In this document: positions 24,446 through 33,784 of the stretch, piece by piece
Position numbering within the stretch: the first letter of the stretch is position 1
Layout of the letters: every line of letters starts with the position of its first letter
From: Sphingobacteriales bacterium
GTDB lineage: Bacteria > Bacteroidota > Bacteroidia > Chitinophagales > Chitinophagaceae
Direction of reading: 5' to 3'
DNA: 64,000 nt
NCBI GenBank assembly: GCA_003963365.1
Contig: RXJG01000001.1
Location: 477,676-541,675 of the forward strand
Program-made: the position numbers and the translations under genes
Notes under the pieces: model-generated
The model's input: the letters and a program-made list of their open reading frames with translations, nothing else
Told to the model about the DNA's origin: nothing
Databases searched by the model: none

Positions 24446-25843
24446 ATGCCCAGTACATTGTTTGATAAAGTGTGGGATAGCCACGTGGTTCGCCACATTG
24501 CAGATGGCCCCGATGTGTTTTTTATCGATCGTCATTTTATTCATGAAGTAACCAGCCCCGTTGCCTTCCTCGGTTTGGAACAAAGAGGACTGAAAGTAAT
24601 GTTCCCCGAAAGAACATTTGCTACAGCCGATCACAACACACCAACGATTAACCAGCATTTACCGGTACAGGATCCGCTTTCTGCCAATCAATTGAAAGCA
24701 TTGGAACAGAATGCCGCTAAATATGGCATATCTCATTGGGGATTGGGTAATCCTAAGAATGGTATTGTGCATGTGGTAGGCCCGGAAAACGGTATTACCT
24801 TACCGGGCATGACCATTGTTTGTGGTGATTCACACACCTCAACACATGGTGCTTTTGGTTGTATTGCTTTTGGTATTGGTACTTCTGAAGTGGAGATGGT
24901 GCTTTCTTCGCAATGCATCATGCAGCCCAAACCAAAAAAGATGCGTATTAATGTAAATGGAAAACTGGGCAAAGGCATTTTACCAAAAGATGTGGTGCTT
25001 TATATTATTTCTAAATTAACGGCTGCCGGCGCCACCGGATATTTTGTGGAGTATGCCGGTGAAGTATTTGAGAACATGAGTATGGAAGGAAGAATGACAG
25101 TGTGTAATATGAGCATAGAAATGGGTGCCCGTGGTGGAATGATTGCTCCTGATGAAACAACTTTTGCTTACATTAAAGGAAAAGATAAAGCTCCCAAAGG
25201 TGAGGCATGGGATAAAGCATTAGCCTACTGGAAAACATTAAAAACAGATGCGGATGCTAAGTTCGACGTGGAATACAATTTTGAAGCGAAAGATATTGAG
25301 CCGATGATTACTTATGGTACCAACCCTGGTATGGGAACTGGTATTACACAACATATTCCTGTTACTACTGAAACGGGTAACAGTAAAGCCAGCTACGAAA
25401 AATCACTCAACTATATGGGCTTTCATGAAGATGATGTATTGTTGGGTAAGAAAGTAGATTATGTTTTCATTGGCAGTTGTACCAATGGACGTATTGAAGA
25501 TTTCCGTGCCTTTGCTTCTATTGTAAAAGGCAGAAAGAAAGCGGATAATGTTACAGCATGGATCGTTCCGGGGTCACACATTGTAGAACAGCAAATAAAA
25601 GATGAAGGTATTCTTGACATATTAACTGAAGCTGGTTTTGAATTACGTCAGCCTGGTTGCTCAGCTTGCTTGGCAATGAATGATGATAAAATTCCTGCCG
25701 GTAAATATGCAGTAAGTACCAGCAACAGAAACTTTGAAGGAAGACAGGGCCCCGGTGCAAGAACAATGCTGGCAAGTCCGTTAGTGGCAGCTGCAGCAGC
25801 AGTAACCGGTGTGGTAACAGACCCGAGAGAATTGATTGCATAA
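24446..25843 (+). CDS. leuC: 3-isopropylmalate dehydratase large subunit
   Basis: 465 aa, normal length. LeuC with LeuD isomerises 2-isopropylmalate to 3-isopropylmalate, and in the citramalate route also (R)-2-methylmalate to 3-methylmalate. Signatures: start [53 protein letters not shown] (first Fe-S cysteine, near residue 345) and [10 protein letters not shown] (the two other cysteines, near residues 404-407), then [12 protein letters not shown]. All three 4Fe-4S cysteines are present. First gene of the leuC-leuD-cimA-leuB cluster; leuD follows after 51 bases of filler DNA. Confidence 0.97.
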   Translation: MPSTLFDKVWDSHVVRHIADGPDVFFIDRHFIHEVTSPVAFLGLEQRGLKVMFPERTFATADHNTPTINQHLPVQDPLSANQLKALEQNAAKYGISHWGLGNPKNGIVHVVGPENGITLPGMTIVCGDSHTSTHGAFGCIAFGIGTSEVEMVLSSQCIMQPKPKKMRINVNGKLGKGILPKDVVLYIISKLTAAGATGYFVEYAGEVFENMSMEGRMTVCNMSIEMGARGGMIAPDETTFAYIKGKDKAPKGEAWDKALAYWKTLKTDADAKFDVEYNFEAKDIEPMITYGTNPGMGTGITQHIPVTTETGNSKASYEKSLNYMGFHEDDVLLGKKVDYVFIGSCTNGRIEDFRAFASIVKGRKKADNVTAWIVPGSHIVEQQIKDEGILDILTEAGFELRQPGCSACLAMNDDKIPAGKYAVSTSNRNFEGRQGPGARTMLASPLVAAAAAVTGVVTDPRELIA

Positions 25844-25894
25844 AAGAGGCAACAAGTAAACTTAAAACTCAGAACTTAAAACTTATAACTAAAA

Positions 25895-26491
25895 ATGGCT
25901 TACGATAAATTCAACATATTAAAGAGTTCAGCAGTACCCATGCCGATTGAGAATGTGGATACCGACCAGATTATTCCTGCCCGTTTCTTAAAAGCAACTG
26001 AAAGAAAAGGATTTGGTGATAACCTGTTTCGTGACTGGCGATACAATGCGGATGATACTCCTAAAAAAGATTTTGTTTTAAATAATCCGATCTATTCCGG
26101 TAAAATATTAGTTGCCGGAAAAAATTTTGGAAGTGGCAGCAGCCGTGAACATGCTGCATGGGCTATTTATGATTATGGTTTCCGTTGTGTGGTATCCAGT
26201 TTCTTTGCTGATATCTTTAAAGGGAACTCACTGAATATTGGTATCCTTCCGGTAACTGTAAGTGCAGAATTCCTGGATAAAATATTTAAAGCTATTGAAG
26301 CCGATCCAAAAACTGAACTGGAAGTAAATCTTCCGGCACAAACCATTACTATTTTGGCAACCGGAGAAAAAGAATCATTCGACATCAACGGATATAAAAA
26401 GAATAACCTGATGAATGGATATGATGATATTGATTTCTTACAATCGTTAAAAGACGATATTCAAAAAGTTGCGGCGAGCAGCATCTACTAA
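25895..26491 (+). CDS. leuD: 3-isopropylmalate dehydratase small subunit
   Basis: 198 aa, normal length. It is the swivel domain that completes the aconitase-type active site with LeuC. Signatures are [31 protein letters not shown] (substrate-recognition loop) and [20 protein letters not shown]. No oddities. The gap to the next gene is 27 bases, so transcription is very likely shared. Confidence 0.97.
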   Translation: MAYDKFNILKSSAVPMPIENVDTDQIIPARFLKATERKGFGDNLFRDWRYNADDTPKKDFVLNNPIYSGKILVAGKNFGSGSSREHAAWAIYDYGFRCVVSSFFADIFKGNSLNIGILPVTVSAEFLDKIFKAIEADPKTELEVNLPAQTITILATGEKESFDINGYKKNNLMNGYDDIDFLQSLKDDIQKVAASSIY

Positions 26492-26518
26492 CAACAAACT
26501 ACAAACCACAAATCCCCG

Positions 26519-28042
26519 ATGCCGCATCAACTACGCTACATTGAAATAATGGACACTACTCTCCGTGATGGTGAACAAACCAGCGGAGTTTCTTTTTCTG
26601 CGTCTGAAAAATTGACTATTGCCCAATTGCTGTTAACTGAAGTGAAAGTGGATCGTATTGAAGTGGCCTCCGCCCGTGTATCAGAAGGTGAGTTTGATGC
26701 GGTAAAGAAAATTACCAAATGGGCAAAGGCAAACGGGTTTATAAATAAAGTAGAAGTTTTGACTTTTGTTGATGGCAATGTTTCCATTGAATGGATGCAA
26801 AAAGCCGGTGCAAAAGTGATGAACCTGTTAACCAAAGGTTCATTAAATCATCTTACTCATCAGTTAAAGAAAACTCCCGAACAACATTTTGATGATATAG
26901 CAGCAGTTATAAAACTGGCAAGACAAAAAAAGATTGATGTTAACATGTATCTCGAAGATTGGAGTAATGGCATGCGTCATTCCAAAGAATATGTTTTCCA
27001 GTATTTGGATTTTCTCACTCAACAACCGGTGAAAAGAATTATGCTGCCAGATACACTGGGTGTTTTAATTCCATCAGAAGTATATCAATTCATTTCTGAA
27101 ATCGTACAGCGTTATCCCGGTATTCATTTCGATTTTCATGGACATAATGATTACGATTTAGGAACAGCTAATGTATTAGAAGCAGTAAAAGCCGGTGCTC
27201 ATGGTTTGCATCTTACGGTGAATGGCATGGGCGAAAGAGCTGGTAATGCTCCATTGGCCAGTGCTATTGCAGTGATGAATGATTTTATGCCCAGGTTAAA
27301 AACATCGGTTGCAGAAAAATCATTGTATCAGATAAGTAAAATGGTAGAAGCATTTTCCGGTTTTCGTGTGGCGGTAAATAAGCCTATTGTTGGCGAAAAT
27401 GTATTTACTCAAACAGCCGGTATACATGCAGATGGTGATAAAAAGAATAAATTATACTTCAGTGAACTGATGCCCGAACGTTTTGGTCGCCAAAGAAAAT
27501 ATGCATTGGGTAAAACAAGCGGTAAAGCCAACATTGAAAATAATTTACACCAATTAGGCATCCAGTTATCAGATGATGATTTAAAAAAAGTTACGCAACG
27601 TATCATTGAATTAGGCGATAGGAAAGAAGTAGTAACGCAAGCCGACTTACCTTATATAATCTCTGATATATTAGACAGCAATGCGATTGAAGAAAAAGTG
27701 AAAATTGAAAACTATGTGCTCACTCATTCCAAAGATTTAAATCCGTCTGTTACACTCCGCATTTGTGTTGATGGTGAAATGTTTGAAGAACATTCGCAGG
27801 GTGATGGACAGTATGATGCCTTTATGAATGCACTGAAGAAAATTTATAAACAAAAGAAACTGGAATTACCGGTATTGACAGATTATGCAGTACGTATTCC
27901 GCCCGGTGGTAAAAGTGATGCGTTATGTGAAACAGTAATTACGTGGAAGTATAATAACAAAGAATTTAAGACGAGAGGCTTGGATAGTGATCAGACTGTT
28001 TCTGCAATAAAAGCTACTCAGAAAATGCTGAATATAATTTGA
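26519..28042 (+). CDS. cimA: Citramalate synthase-type enzyme of the isopropylmalate synthase family
   Basis: 507 aa with a TIM-barrel catalytic domain and a C-terminal regulatory domain (LeuA-dimer type; VRIPPGGKSDALCET). At the start is DTTLRDGEQTSGVSF; the sequence then runs VDRIEVASARVSEGE, LLTKGSLNHLTHQL, VNMYLEDWSNG, FDFHGHNDYDLG and AGIHADGDKKNK. As I recall the Leptospira (R)-citramalate synthase, its pyruvate-pocket and catalytic residues Arg16, Asp17, Leu81, Leu104, Tyr144, Glu146, Thr179 and metal ligands His207, His209 all occur here at the same numbers. True LeuA begins DTTLRDGEQVPG. Hence I favour acetyl-CoA plus pyruvate to citramalate, feeding isoleucine. An alternative is a LeuA with relaxed specificity. 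Lies between leuD and leuB. Confidence 0.75.
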   Translation: MPHQLRYIEIMDTTLRDGEQTSGVSFSASEKLTIAQLLLTEVKVDRIEVASARVSEGEFDAVKKITKWAKANGFINKVEVLTFVDGNVSIEWMQKAGAKVMNLLTKGSLNHLTHQLKKTPEQHFDDIAAVIKLARQKKIDVNMYLEDWSNGMRHSKEYVFQYLDFLTQQPVKRIMLPDTLGVLIPSEVYQFISEIVQRYPGIHFDFHGHNDYDLGTANVLEAVKAGAHGLHLTVNGMGERAGNAPLASAIAVMNDFMPRLKTSVAEKSLYQISKMVEAFSGFRVAVNKPIVGENVFTQTAGIHADGDKKNKLYFSELMPERFGRQRKYALGKTSGKANIENNLHQLGIQLSDDDLKKVTQRIIELGDRKEVVTQADLPYIISDILDSNAIEEKVKIENYVLTHSKDLNPSVTLRICVDGEMFEEHSQGDGQYDAFMNALKKIYKQKKLELPVLTDYAVRIPPGGKSDALCETVITWKYNNKEFKTRGLDSDQTVSAIKATQKMLNII

Positions 28043-28108
28043 CAATTTGAAGATTTGTCAATTTGTAAATGAAAATATTTATTTAATCAAAAAATAACTG
28101 ATTCAACG

Positions 28109-28146
28109 CTGTGCCTTTGTGCCTTTTTGACTCAGTGCCTCAAAAG
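28109..28146. repeat. CACAAAG-type dispersed repeat, partial copy
   Basis: CTGTGCCTTTGTGCCTTTTT and then CTCAGTGCCTC resemble the left arms of the copies at 9845-9940 and 51651-51740. The right arm is missing here. It lies in the cimA-leuB gap. Confidence 0.5.
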
Positions 28147-28148
28147 AA

Positions 28149-29222
28149 ATGGCGAATAAACATATTTTAATTGTTCCGGGTGATGGGATTGGACAGGAAG
28201 TAACAGCAGTAGGTAAAAAAGTATTGGATAAGATTGCAGCAAAGTTTGGACATACGTTTACGTATGATGAAGCATTAATTGGTCATGTGGCTATTGAAGC
28301 AACCGGTAACCCTTTGCCGGATGAATCGCTGGAAAAGATGCGTAAATCAGATGCCGTATTATTTGGTGCAGTTGGTCATCCCAAATATGATAATGACCCT
28401 TCTGCTAAAGTAAGGCCTGAACAAGGCTTATTGAAGATGCGTAAGGAGTTAGGTTTATATGCTAATCTTCGTCCAATAAAATTGTTTGATGAATTACTCG
28501 GTGCATCCAGTATCAAACCTGAAATATTAAAAGGTGCTGATATTTTATTTTTCCGTGAACTGACCGGAGATATTTATTTTGGTGAGAAAGGAAGAAAGAA
28601 TAATGGTGATACTGCTTATGATATTGCAGAGTATAGTCGCTATGAAGTAGAACGTATAGCCCGTAAAGCTTTTGATGCAGCCAGAACGAGAAAAAAGAAA
28701 TTATGCTCTGTAGATAAAGCCAATGTAATTGAAACATCAAGATTGTGGCGAGAAGTGATTCAGAAAATTGCCTTGGAATATCCCGATGTGGAAGTGGAAC
28801 ATCAGTTTGTGGATGCAACAGCCATGTTGCTGATAAAAGATCCACGCCGTTTTGATGTGGTGGTAACAGCCAATTTGTTTGGTGATATTCTTACAGATGA
28901 AGCTTCACAAATTGCCGGTTCAATGGGTATGCTGGCGTCGGCTTCTATTGGTGATGGTACTGGTGTGTACGAACCCATCCATGGTTCTGCGCATGATATT
29001 ACCGGTAAAGGAGTGGCTAATCCGCTTGCTTCAATTTTATCCGCAGCATTATTGTTAGATATTTCATTTGGCATGAAAGCTGAATCAGAAGCCGTGATCA
29101 ATGCAGTAGATAAAGTGCTGAAGGCAGGCTATCGTACAAGAGATATTGCTGATGCACAAACTCCGGCTGATAAAGTATTGGGCACTGAAGCTATAGGTGA
29201 GGAAGTATTGAAATTTATATAA
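28149..29222 (+). CDS. leuB: 3-isopropylmalate dehydrogenase
   Basis: 357 aa NAD-dependent decarboxylating dehydrogenase of the isocitrate/isopropylmalate family. Signatures: IVPGDGIGQEV at the start, FFRELTGDIYFGEKG (leucine-branch substrate loop), CSVDKANVIETSRLWREV, FGDILTDEASQIAGSMGMLASASIG and GVYEPIHGSAHDITGKGVANP. With the preceding synthase it may also oxidise 3-methylmalate to 2-oxobutyrate, which is a known activity of the enzyme in citramalate-using organisms. It ends 9 bases before the converging SDR gene. The gap to cimA (106 bases) contains a CACAAAG-type fragment. Confidence 0.96.
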   Translation: MANKHILIVPGDGIGQEVTAVGKKVLDKIAAKFGHTFTYDEALIGHVAIEATGNPLPDESLEKMRKSDAVLFGAVGHPKYDNDPSAKVRPEQGLLKMRKELGLYANLRPIKLFDELLGASSIKPEILKGADILFFRELTGDIYFGEKGRKNNGDTAYDIAEYSRYEVERIARKAFDAARTRKKKLCSVDKANVIETSRLWREVIQKIALEYPDVEVEHQFVDATAMLLIKDPRRFDVVVTANLFGDILTDEASQIAGSMGMLASASIGDGTGVYEPIHGSAHDITGKGVANPLASILSAALLLDISFGMKAESEAVINAVDKVLKAGYRTRDIADAQTPADKVLGTEAIGEEVLKFI

Positions 29223-29231
29223 TAGCAGGTA

Positions 29232-30005
29232 TCATCTATAAATATTCATTGCAATTTTCTCAACCATTTTCTTGGGGAGAAGCCACACCATAAATGCTCC
29301 CAATTTATTTAATGAACCGATGATCAGTTCTGCTCTGCTGTTGAACATGGCCTTTACTGAAACATTTGCGACAGCTTTAGGTGTCATATTCACTTTTTTG
29401 GCATTTGCCAATACCCTTTGTTTTACCTGTGCCCGGTGTGGAAAATCGGTATCAGTAGAACCGGGACTTACACAGGTTACTGAAACGGAACTGCCTTTTA
29501 GTTCATGATATAATGCACGACTGAAACTTAATACAAAAGCTTTGCTCGCTGCATAAATGTTTAAAAGAGGAATTGCCTGGTAAGCCGCTGTACTGGCTAT
29601 GTTTAAAATATAAGCTCTCGGTTGTTTTTTTAAATCAGGCAAAAACAATTGACATAAACCTACCAGGGAATTAATATTTACCTGGATCATCTGTTCATTT
29701 TCTTCAACAGAAAATCTATCAATGGCACCGCTCAGGCCATAACCCGCATTGTTAACCAATATATTTACAGTGTAATTTTTTTCTTTACACCAGGCATAAA
29801 TTTTATCAGGCGCTCCGGGTGAAGAAAGGTCTACTGGTAAATAATCAGTCAATACATTAAATCTTGATGAGATGCTGGAGGCAGTTTCTTTCAATGTTTG
29901 GGCTGTTCTTGCCACCAGTAACACGTTTATTTTTTTTTGCGCCAGCTCCTCGGCAATGGCTCTTCCTATTCCTTTACTAGCTCCTGTTATTAATGCGTAA
30001 TTCAT
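29232..30005 (-). CDS. SDR family oxidoreductase
   Basis: 257 aa short-chain dehydrogenase. The N terminus has the cofactor motif ITGASKGIGRAIA (TGxxxGxG), then the NAG-type motif (VNNAGYG) near residue 86, the catalytic Ser in ASTAAYQ and the YxxxK pair (YAASKAF). The C-terminal SPGSTDTDFPH completes the site. It likely uses NADP(H) because an Arg follows strand 2 (LLVARTAQ). The substrate is unknown. The two upstream genes on the same strand encode oxygenases, 74 bases away, so the three may act on one small lipid or metabolite (inference only). Confidence 0.9.
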   Translation of the reverse strand: MNYALITGASKGIGRAIAEELAQKKINVLLVARTAQTLKETASSISSRFNVLTDYLPVDLSSPGAPDKIYAWCKEKNYTVNILVNNAGYGLSGAIDRFSVEENEQMIQVNINSLVGLCQLFLPDLKKQPRAYILNIASTAAYQAIPLLNIYAASKAFVLSFSRALYHELKGSSVSVTCVSPGSTDTDFPHRAQVKQRVLANAKKVNMTPKAVANVSVKAMFNSRAELIIGSLNKLGAFMVWLLPKKMVEKIAMNIYR

Positions 30006-30079
30006 AGTTCAGAATTAATAAAGTCAATTTTATATTGAATTTATTAGAAGTAATTAGTTTACTAACGGTCGGAATAAAT

Positions 30080-30877
30080 TTACCTGAAATAATGGTAGAG
30101 CGCCGTTTTGCTTTTTTCATTTTTGGGAGCATATTTACCTGTTATCATAGGCACATATAACACTCTTCTTCTGCTGGCGGCTCCTGTATAAGGGGATTGC
30201 TTGGCCCGGTGCCAAACCCGGCCTTCATGTACCGTCAGATCACCTGCCTCAATATTAAAACCCACTTCATTTTTATCGTCATTATTGCTGTAATATCTTT
30301 TGCCAAACATTAAATTAAATACTCCTTTTTTATGTGTTCCCGGCAATACCCTTAATCCACCGTTTTCAAACGGTACATCATCTAAATGAATTCCCACATT
30401 CAGCATCGGCATAATTTTTTCACCAAGAAACAAATCTCTGGGGCAATCTGTATGCCATCCCATTTTGCTGAATACACCACCTTCCACCCGAACATAGTGA
30501 TTTAATACCAGTCCATCCTTTTCATCTTCACCAATTCTTCCTTCATAGGGATACAGCATTGGCTTTAAGGCATCAAACCGCTTATCCTGTAACAGTTCAT
30601 GTAAAAAAGGACTGAATAGAGAAAGGAAACAGGGACGTTGAATGATCTTATTACCGAATTCATCAATACCAAATTTCAGCAGTGTACCATTTACTTTTGT
30701 TCGTCCTTCGGCCAACCATTCTTTTTCTATGCGGTTTATTTCACTAATTATAGTATTAACCGTATCACGACTGATAAAATTTTTAAAACGGATAACGCCG
30801 TTTTTATTAAAATAATCCAGTTGCTCCTGAGTTAATGTTTCACCCAAAGTAAAGGCGGTGGTTATTATTTTGCCCAT
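30080..30877 (-). CDS. Phytanoyl-CoA dioxygenase family protein
   Basis: 265 aa Fe(II)/2-oxoglutarate oxygenase. The double-stranded beta-helix signature is visible: a first metal pair in MGWHTDCPRD (HxD), the distal His in LTVHEGRVWHRAKQSP and a 2-oxoglutarate-binding Arg (ASRRRVLYVPM). Residues 15-60 (TQEQLDYFNKNGVIRFKNFI) are the usual first helix and strand of the family. Substrates of the bacterial members range from secondary metabolites to lipids. It starts 8 bases after the next gene upstream, an oxygenase-like hydroxylase, so they are probably cotranscribed. Confidence 0.85.
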   Translation of the reverse strand: MGKIITTAFTLGETLTQEQLDYFNKNGVIRFKNFISRDTVNTIISEINRIEKEWLAEGRTKVNGTLLKFGIDEFGNKIIQRPCFLSLFSPFLHELLQDKRFDALKPMLYPYEGRIGEDEKDGLVLNHYVRVEGGVFSKMGWHTDCPRDLFLGEKIMPMLNVGIHLDDVPFENGGLRVLPGTHKKGVFNLMFGKRYYSNNDDKNEVGFNIEAGDLTVHEGRVWHRAKQSPYTGAASRRRVLYVPMITGKYAPKNEKSKTALYHYFR

Positions 30878-30885
30878 ATTATTTA

Positions 30886-31644
30886 TTAAGAGAATAATTG
30901 ATTGAATTTGCTTTCCCAGGCTTTATGATTGTCTACAGCCTCTTTAACATGTGACGAGCCTACTATTAAATTAATAATACCTTTATTAAGCCACCTGAAT
31001 GGCTGCTTAAAGGGCCTGATAGTATCAATTAGGAGTACTACCCGTATATCATCAGAATCATTCCATACCTCGTGGCGGTAAGTATCATCAAATACAACTG
31101 CTTCACCTTCTTTCCAAACAATCAGTTCTTTATCTACCTGCATACGGCATAATTCATACTTGTTGTTGTCAGGAATGATCATACCCAAATGAGTTCTGAG
31201 GATTCCCTTAAACAACCCTTTATGTGCCTGGATATGCTTTTTGGGGTACATAATGGAGAAAAAAGCGGTAAGTAATCCCGGGATCTGCTCTAAAGTTCTG
31301 GCAGTTTCGGGGCAAAGAGAACAATTTCTTTCCGATTTAGTACCAAAACCATAAAGGAAGAATGTTTTCCATTTGTTGTCTGTTGTAAGCACCATTTGCT
31401 CTTGCTGTATTTCCTGGATGCTGGGAAAAGAATCCCTGAATTGCATGACCGCTTCCAGTTCTTTTCTGATAGCCGGCCAGTTTTTCTCCAGCAACTGTGC
31501 ATGAGGGAATTTATCATTGGAAAATACCGGGTGATTGCCAACGGTGGAAAATGGCGCTATTGCTTTTCCTACACCTAATAATGAAGGTCGTAAAACATTG
31601 AATTTAACCCATTCACGTGCAGAGGTTAATTTCTTTTTTTGCAT
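30886..31644 (-). CDS. Aspartyl/asparaginyl beta-hydroxylase domain protein
   Basis: 252 aa. The C-terminal half matches the aspartyl/asparaginyl hydroxylase cupin fold that also includes LpxO-type lipid A hydroxylases: IQAHKGLFKGILRTHLGMIIPD carries the first His and the Arg/His pair, KEGEAVVFDDTYRHEVWNDSD the distal His, and RVVLLIDTIRP the Arg for 2-oxoglutarate. These are non-haem iron enzymes. An N-terminal GKAIAPFSTVGNHPVF segment and no membrane helix are seen. It is first in a three-gene set with the PhyH protein and the SDR; hydroxylation of a lipid A or peptide substrate is an inference. Confidence 0.85.
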   Translation of the reverse strand: MQKKKLTSAREWVKFNVLRPSLLGVGKAIAPFSTVGNHPVFSNDKFPHAQLLEKNWPAIRKELEAVMQFRDSFPSIQEIQQEQMVLTTDNKWKTFFLYGFGTKSERNCSLCPETARTLEQIPGLLTAFFSIMYPKKHIQAHKGLFKGILRTHLGMIIPDNNKYELCRMQVDKELIVWKEGEAVVFDDTYRHEVWNDSDDIRVVLLIDTIRPFKQPFRWLNKGIINLIVGSSHVKEAVDNHKAWESKFNQLFS

Positions 31645-31839
31645 ATTAATTATTTTGTAACAGTTCTGGTTTTAGGCGTTTATCATTTAAGCTCTGCCTA
31701 TCTTTTTACCAAATCCAGGTTATTTAAAGTTAAAAATAAGGTTATTGAATTGTAAAATATACAACCCGAGACTTATTTATGTTTTTTTAATTTCTGTTAC
31801 TTAGCTTGCAATTAAATTCCTTTCAAAAATTAACTTGCT

Positions 31840-32934
31840 TTGAACAAAAAATTTACTTTTTTCCTGCGGTTGGTTACTCCTGTTCTTATACCGCTAACCT
31901 TATTCAGTCAACAGGACAGCATAGCTGGCAAAAATTTTAAATTCAGGCCCTTACCGGTTATTGTTCGTTCCATAGAAACAGACTGGTCTTTTGGGGCATT
32001 AATTTCTTCCACTTTTCATATAAAACCAAAAGATACGCTTACCCGCACATCCAATTCACAGGTGCTGGCTTTATATTCTTTAAAGAAACAATTTGTTTCT
32101 GCGTTAAACGGCACTATCTATTTCCCGGGGGAGAAGTACATTCTCAATTATCAAATCTCTTACAGCGATTTCCCCGATAAGTTTTGGGGTATTGGTAAAT
32201 CAACCCCCGACAATAATAAAGAATCTTATTCATTTAAACAGTATTACATTTACCTGCACGGGCAAAAACATGTAGGAAATAATTTTTTTATAGGCCTTTT
32301 GTACGAATATCAACGAGTGATTCATGTGGACTACTCACCAGATGGATTGTTTGACAAACAGAATATCCTGGGCAGAAAGGGGTATCATATTTCAGGGGCT
32401 GGGCTGAGTTGTACTTATGACACCCGAAATAATGCATTTGCACCGGATAAGGGAAGCTTTATTCAATTTTACTTTAATCATTTTGGCCGTTTTCTGTCCT
32501 CTCAATACCATTATACAAATTATGTGGCGGATATAAGAGAGTTTTTCAGGATATACAAAGAGCAGGTACTGGCTTTGCAAGTGTATGGATTTTTCAATGC
32601 GGGTGAAGTGCCATTAAGAAGTTTGGCATCGTTTGGCGGGTCAAACAGTATGAGAGGTTATTATGATGGAAGATACCGGGACAAGAGCCAGGTGGTAATA
32701 CAGGGGGAATACCGGATTCCGCTTAAAGGAAGGTTTGGGGCAGTAGCTTTTGCTAATTTAGGAAATGTTGGAAGTTCACTCAGTGAAATAGGTTTTAAGG
32801 ATTTAAAATATTCAGCCGGAACAGGTCTTAGGTTTGCCCTCGACAAAAAAGAAAAATTGAATTTGCGATTGGATTATGGTTTAGGAAGGGGAGGAAATAA
32901 TGGATTTTATTTTCAATTAGGAGAAGCATTTTGA
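31840..32934 (+). CDS. Omp85/BamA-like outer membrane barrel protein (no POTRA)
   Basis: 364 aa beginning at TTG, since no ATG gives the signal peptide (LIPLTLFSQ). The protein is a beta barrel with alternating strands. The Omp85 motif FGGSNSMRGYYDGRYRDKS, in which an RGY occurs in the L6-loop position, is near residue 270, and the C-terminal strand ends GFYFQLGEAF. BamA and TamA carry POTRA domains at the N terminus, but there is room for none here. It may be a dedicated translocator or a passive barrel. Its 3' end overlaps the converging PAP2-like gene by 22 bases. Confidence 0.75.
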   Translation: MNKKFTFFLRLVTPVLIPLTLFSQQDSIAGKNFKFRPLPVIVRSIETDWSFGALISSTFHIKPKDTLTRTSNSQVLALYSLKKQFVSALNGTIYFPGEKYILNYQISYSDFPDKFWGIGKSTPDNNKESYSFKQYYIYLHGQKHVGNNFFIGLLYEYQRVIHVDYSPDGLFDKQNILGRKGYHISGAGLSCTYDTRNNAFAPDKGSFIQFYFNHFGRFLSSQYHYTNYVADIREFFRIYKEQVLALQVYGFFNAGEVPLRSLASFGGSNSMRGYYDGRYRDKSQVVIQGEYRIPLKGRFGAVAFANLGNVGSSLSEIGFKDLKYSAGTGLRFALDKKEKLNLRLDYGLGRGGNNGFYFQLGEAF

Positions 32935-33566
32935 TTGTTCAGTGCAATCTTTTTTGCCAGCTGATAAATAAGCCATCCAAATACCGGGGCTGCAATAACG
33001 TCAATAGTATAATGCACATGTTGAATTAAAAGTGATACAGCCACTATTACCGATGAAAGATATCCCAGTATCCTGTCAAATTTCTTTTGATAGCAAAAAC
33101 TCATTAACAACAACGTGGAAACATGTCCCGAATAAAAAAGATCTTTAGTCACAAATTGATTTCCATAAAAAATACTGGTGAGCGGGTCAGCCAATTCAAT
33201 TATTCCCTGTGGAGGATCAAGGGGAACTAACAGGATAGTAATAAACCGGCTGAGATTTAGTAAAAGGTAACCAATGATAAAAGTGATAAAAAAAACAGGT
33301 GATTGAATTGCCCGGATGATACTGATAAAAAACATCAGCCAGATAAGAGCAAATATTAGTATAGAAAGATTATACGCTGGCAAATGTTTTAATACAACAT
33401 CATTTAAGATTACACCATTTCTATCTTCAATTTTTTGGAAAAAAAAGGGGGCGGCAAAAGCAGTGACCAGCAACAAAGCAGAAGTAACCCAGACCTTATT
33501 TTTGAAAGACTGGTTTTTCCACAAGATGGACCATTTTTCCCGATCTGTTCGAGTTTGCAATTTCAC
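32913..33566 (-). CDS. PAP2/sphingomyelin-synthase-like membrane phosphatase
   Basis: 217 aa with five or six membrane segments. The conserved motifs of the PAP2-C family are at LFYSGHVSTLLLMSFCY (SGH, near residue 143) and HVHYTIDVIAAPVFGW (HYTxDVxxA, near 186), which supply the catalytic His and Asp. Sphingomyelin synthases and related inositol-phosphoceramide enzymes carry the same HxxxD pattern. Bacteroidota make sphingolipids, so a role in sphingolipid headgroup transfer or lipid phosphate release is plausible but inferred. The gene overlaps the 3' end of the Omp85-like gene. Confidence 0.7.
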   Translation of the reverse strand: MKLQTRTDREKWSILWKNQSFKNKVWVTSALLLVTAFAAPFFFQKIEDRNGVILNDVVLKHLPAYNLSILIFALIWLMFFISIIRAIQSPVFFITFIIGYLLLNLSRFITILLVPLDPPQGIIELADPLTSIFYGNQFVTKDLFYSGHVSTLLLMSFCYQKKFDRILGYLSSVIVAVSLLIQHVHYTIDVIAAPVFGWLIYQLAKKIALNNQNASPN

Positions 33567-33610
33567 TGAAAATGAATGATTGAATGGCGGCGGCCTAAAT
33601 TAAAATTAGA

Positions 33611-33634
33611 AAGGCGACTAATAATAATCGCCTT
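33611..33634 (-). terminator. Terminator after tRNA-Arg
   Basis: Inverted repeat AAGGCGA / TCGCCTT with a 10-base loop, just downstream of the tRNA on its strand, continuing into TCTAATTTT. Confidence 0.7.
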
Positions 33635-33637
33635 TTG

Positions 33638-33711
33638 TGACCTCATCAGGATTCAAACCTGAAACCTTCTGATCCGTAGTCAGATGCTCTATTCAGTTGA
33701 GCTATGAGGCC
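33638..33711 (-). tRNA. tRNA-Arg (anticodon ACG)
   Basis: A 74-base cloverleaf on the minus strand. Acceptor arms GGCCTCA and TGAGGTC pair (one G-T), D-arm AGCTCAACTGAATAGAGC, anticodon arm CTGACTACGGATCAG with loop CTACGGA, and T-arm CAGGTTTGAATCCTG. CCA is not encoded. Anticodon ACG reads CGN arginine codons after inosine modification. A -7 box (TATATTTG) and a terminator frame it. Confidence 0.93.
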
Positions 33712-33730
33712 TTCTCCGTAAAACGGGCTG

Positions 33731-33738
33731 CAAATATA
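33731..33738 (-). promoter_or_regulatory. Candidate -7 box (TATATTTG) for tRNA-Arg
   Basis: Minus strand TATATTTG matches TAnnTTTG, 20 bases before the tRNA 5' end. Confidence 0.5.
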
Positions 33739-33784
33739 CGGCCTCACAACTAAAATCCGAAATCAAAATGATAGATTTCGATAT

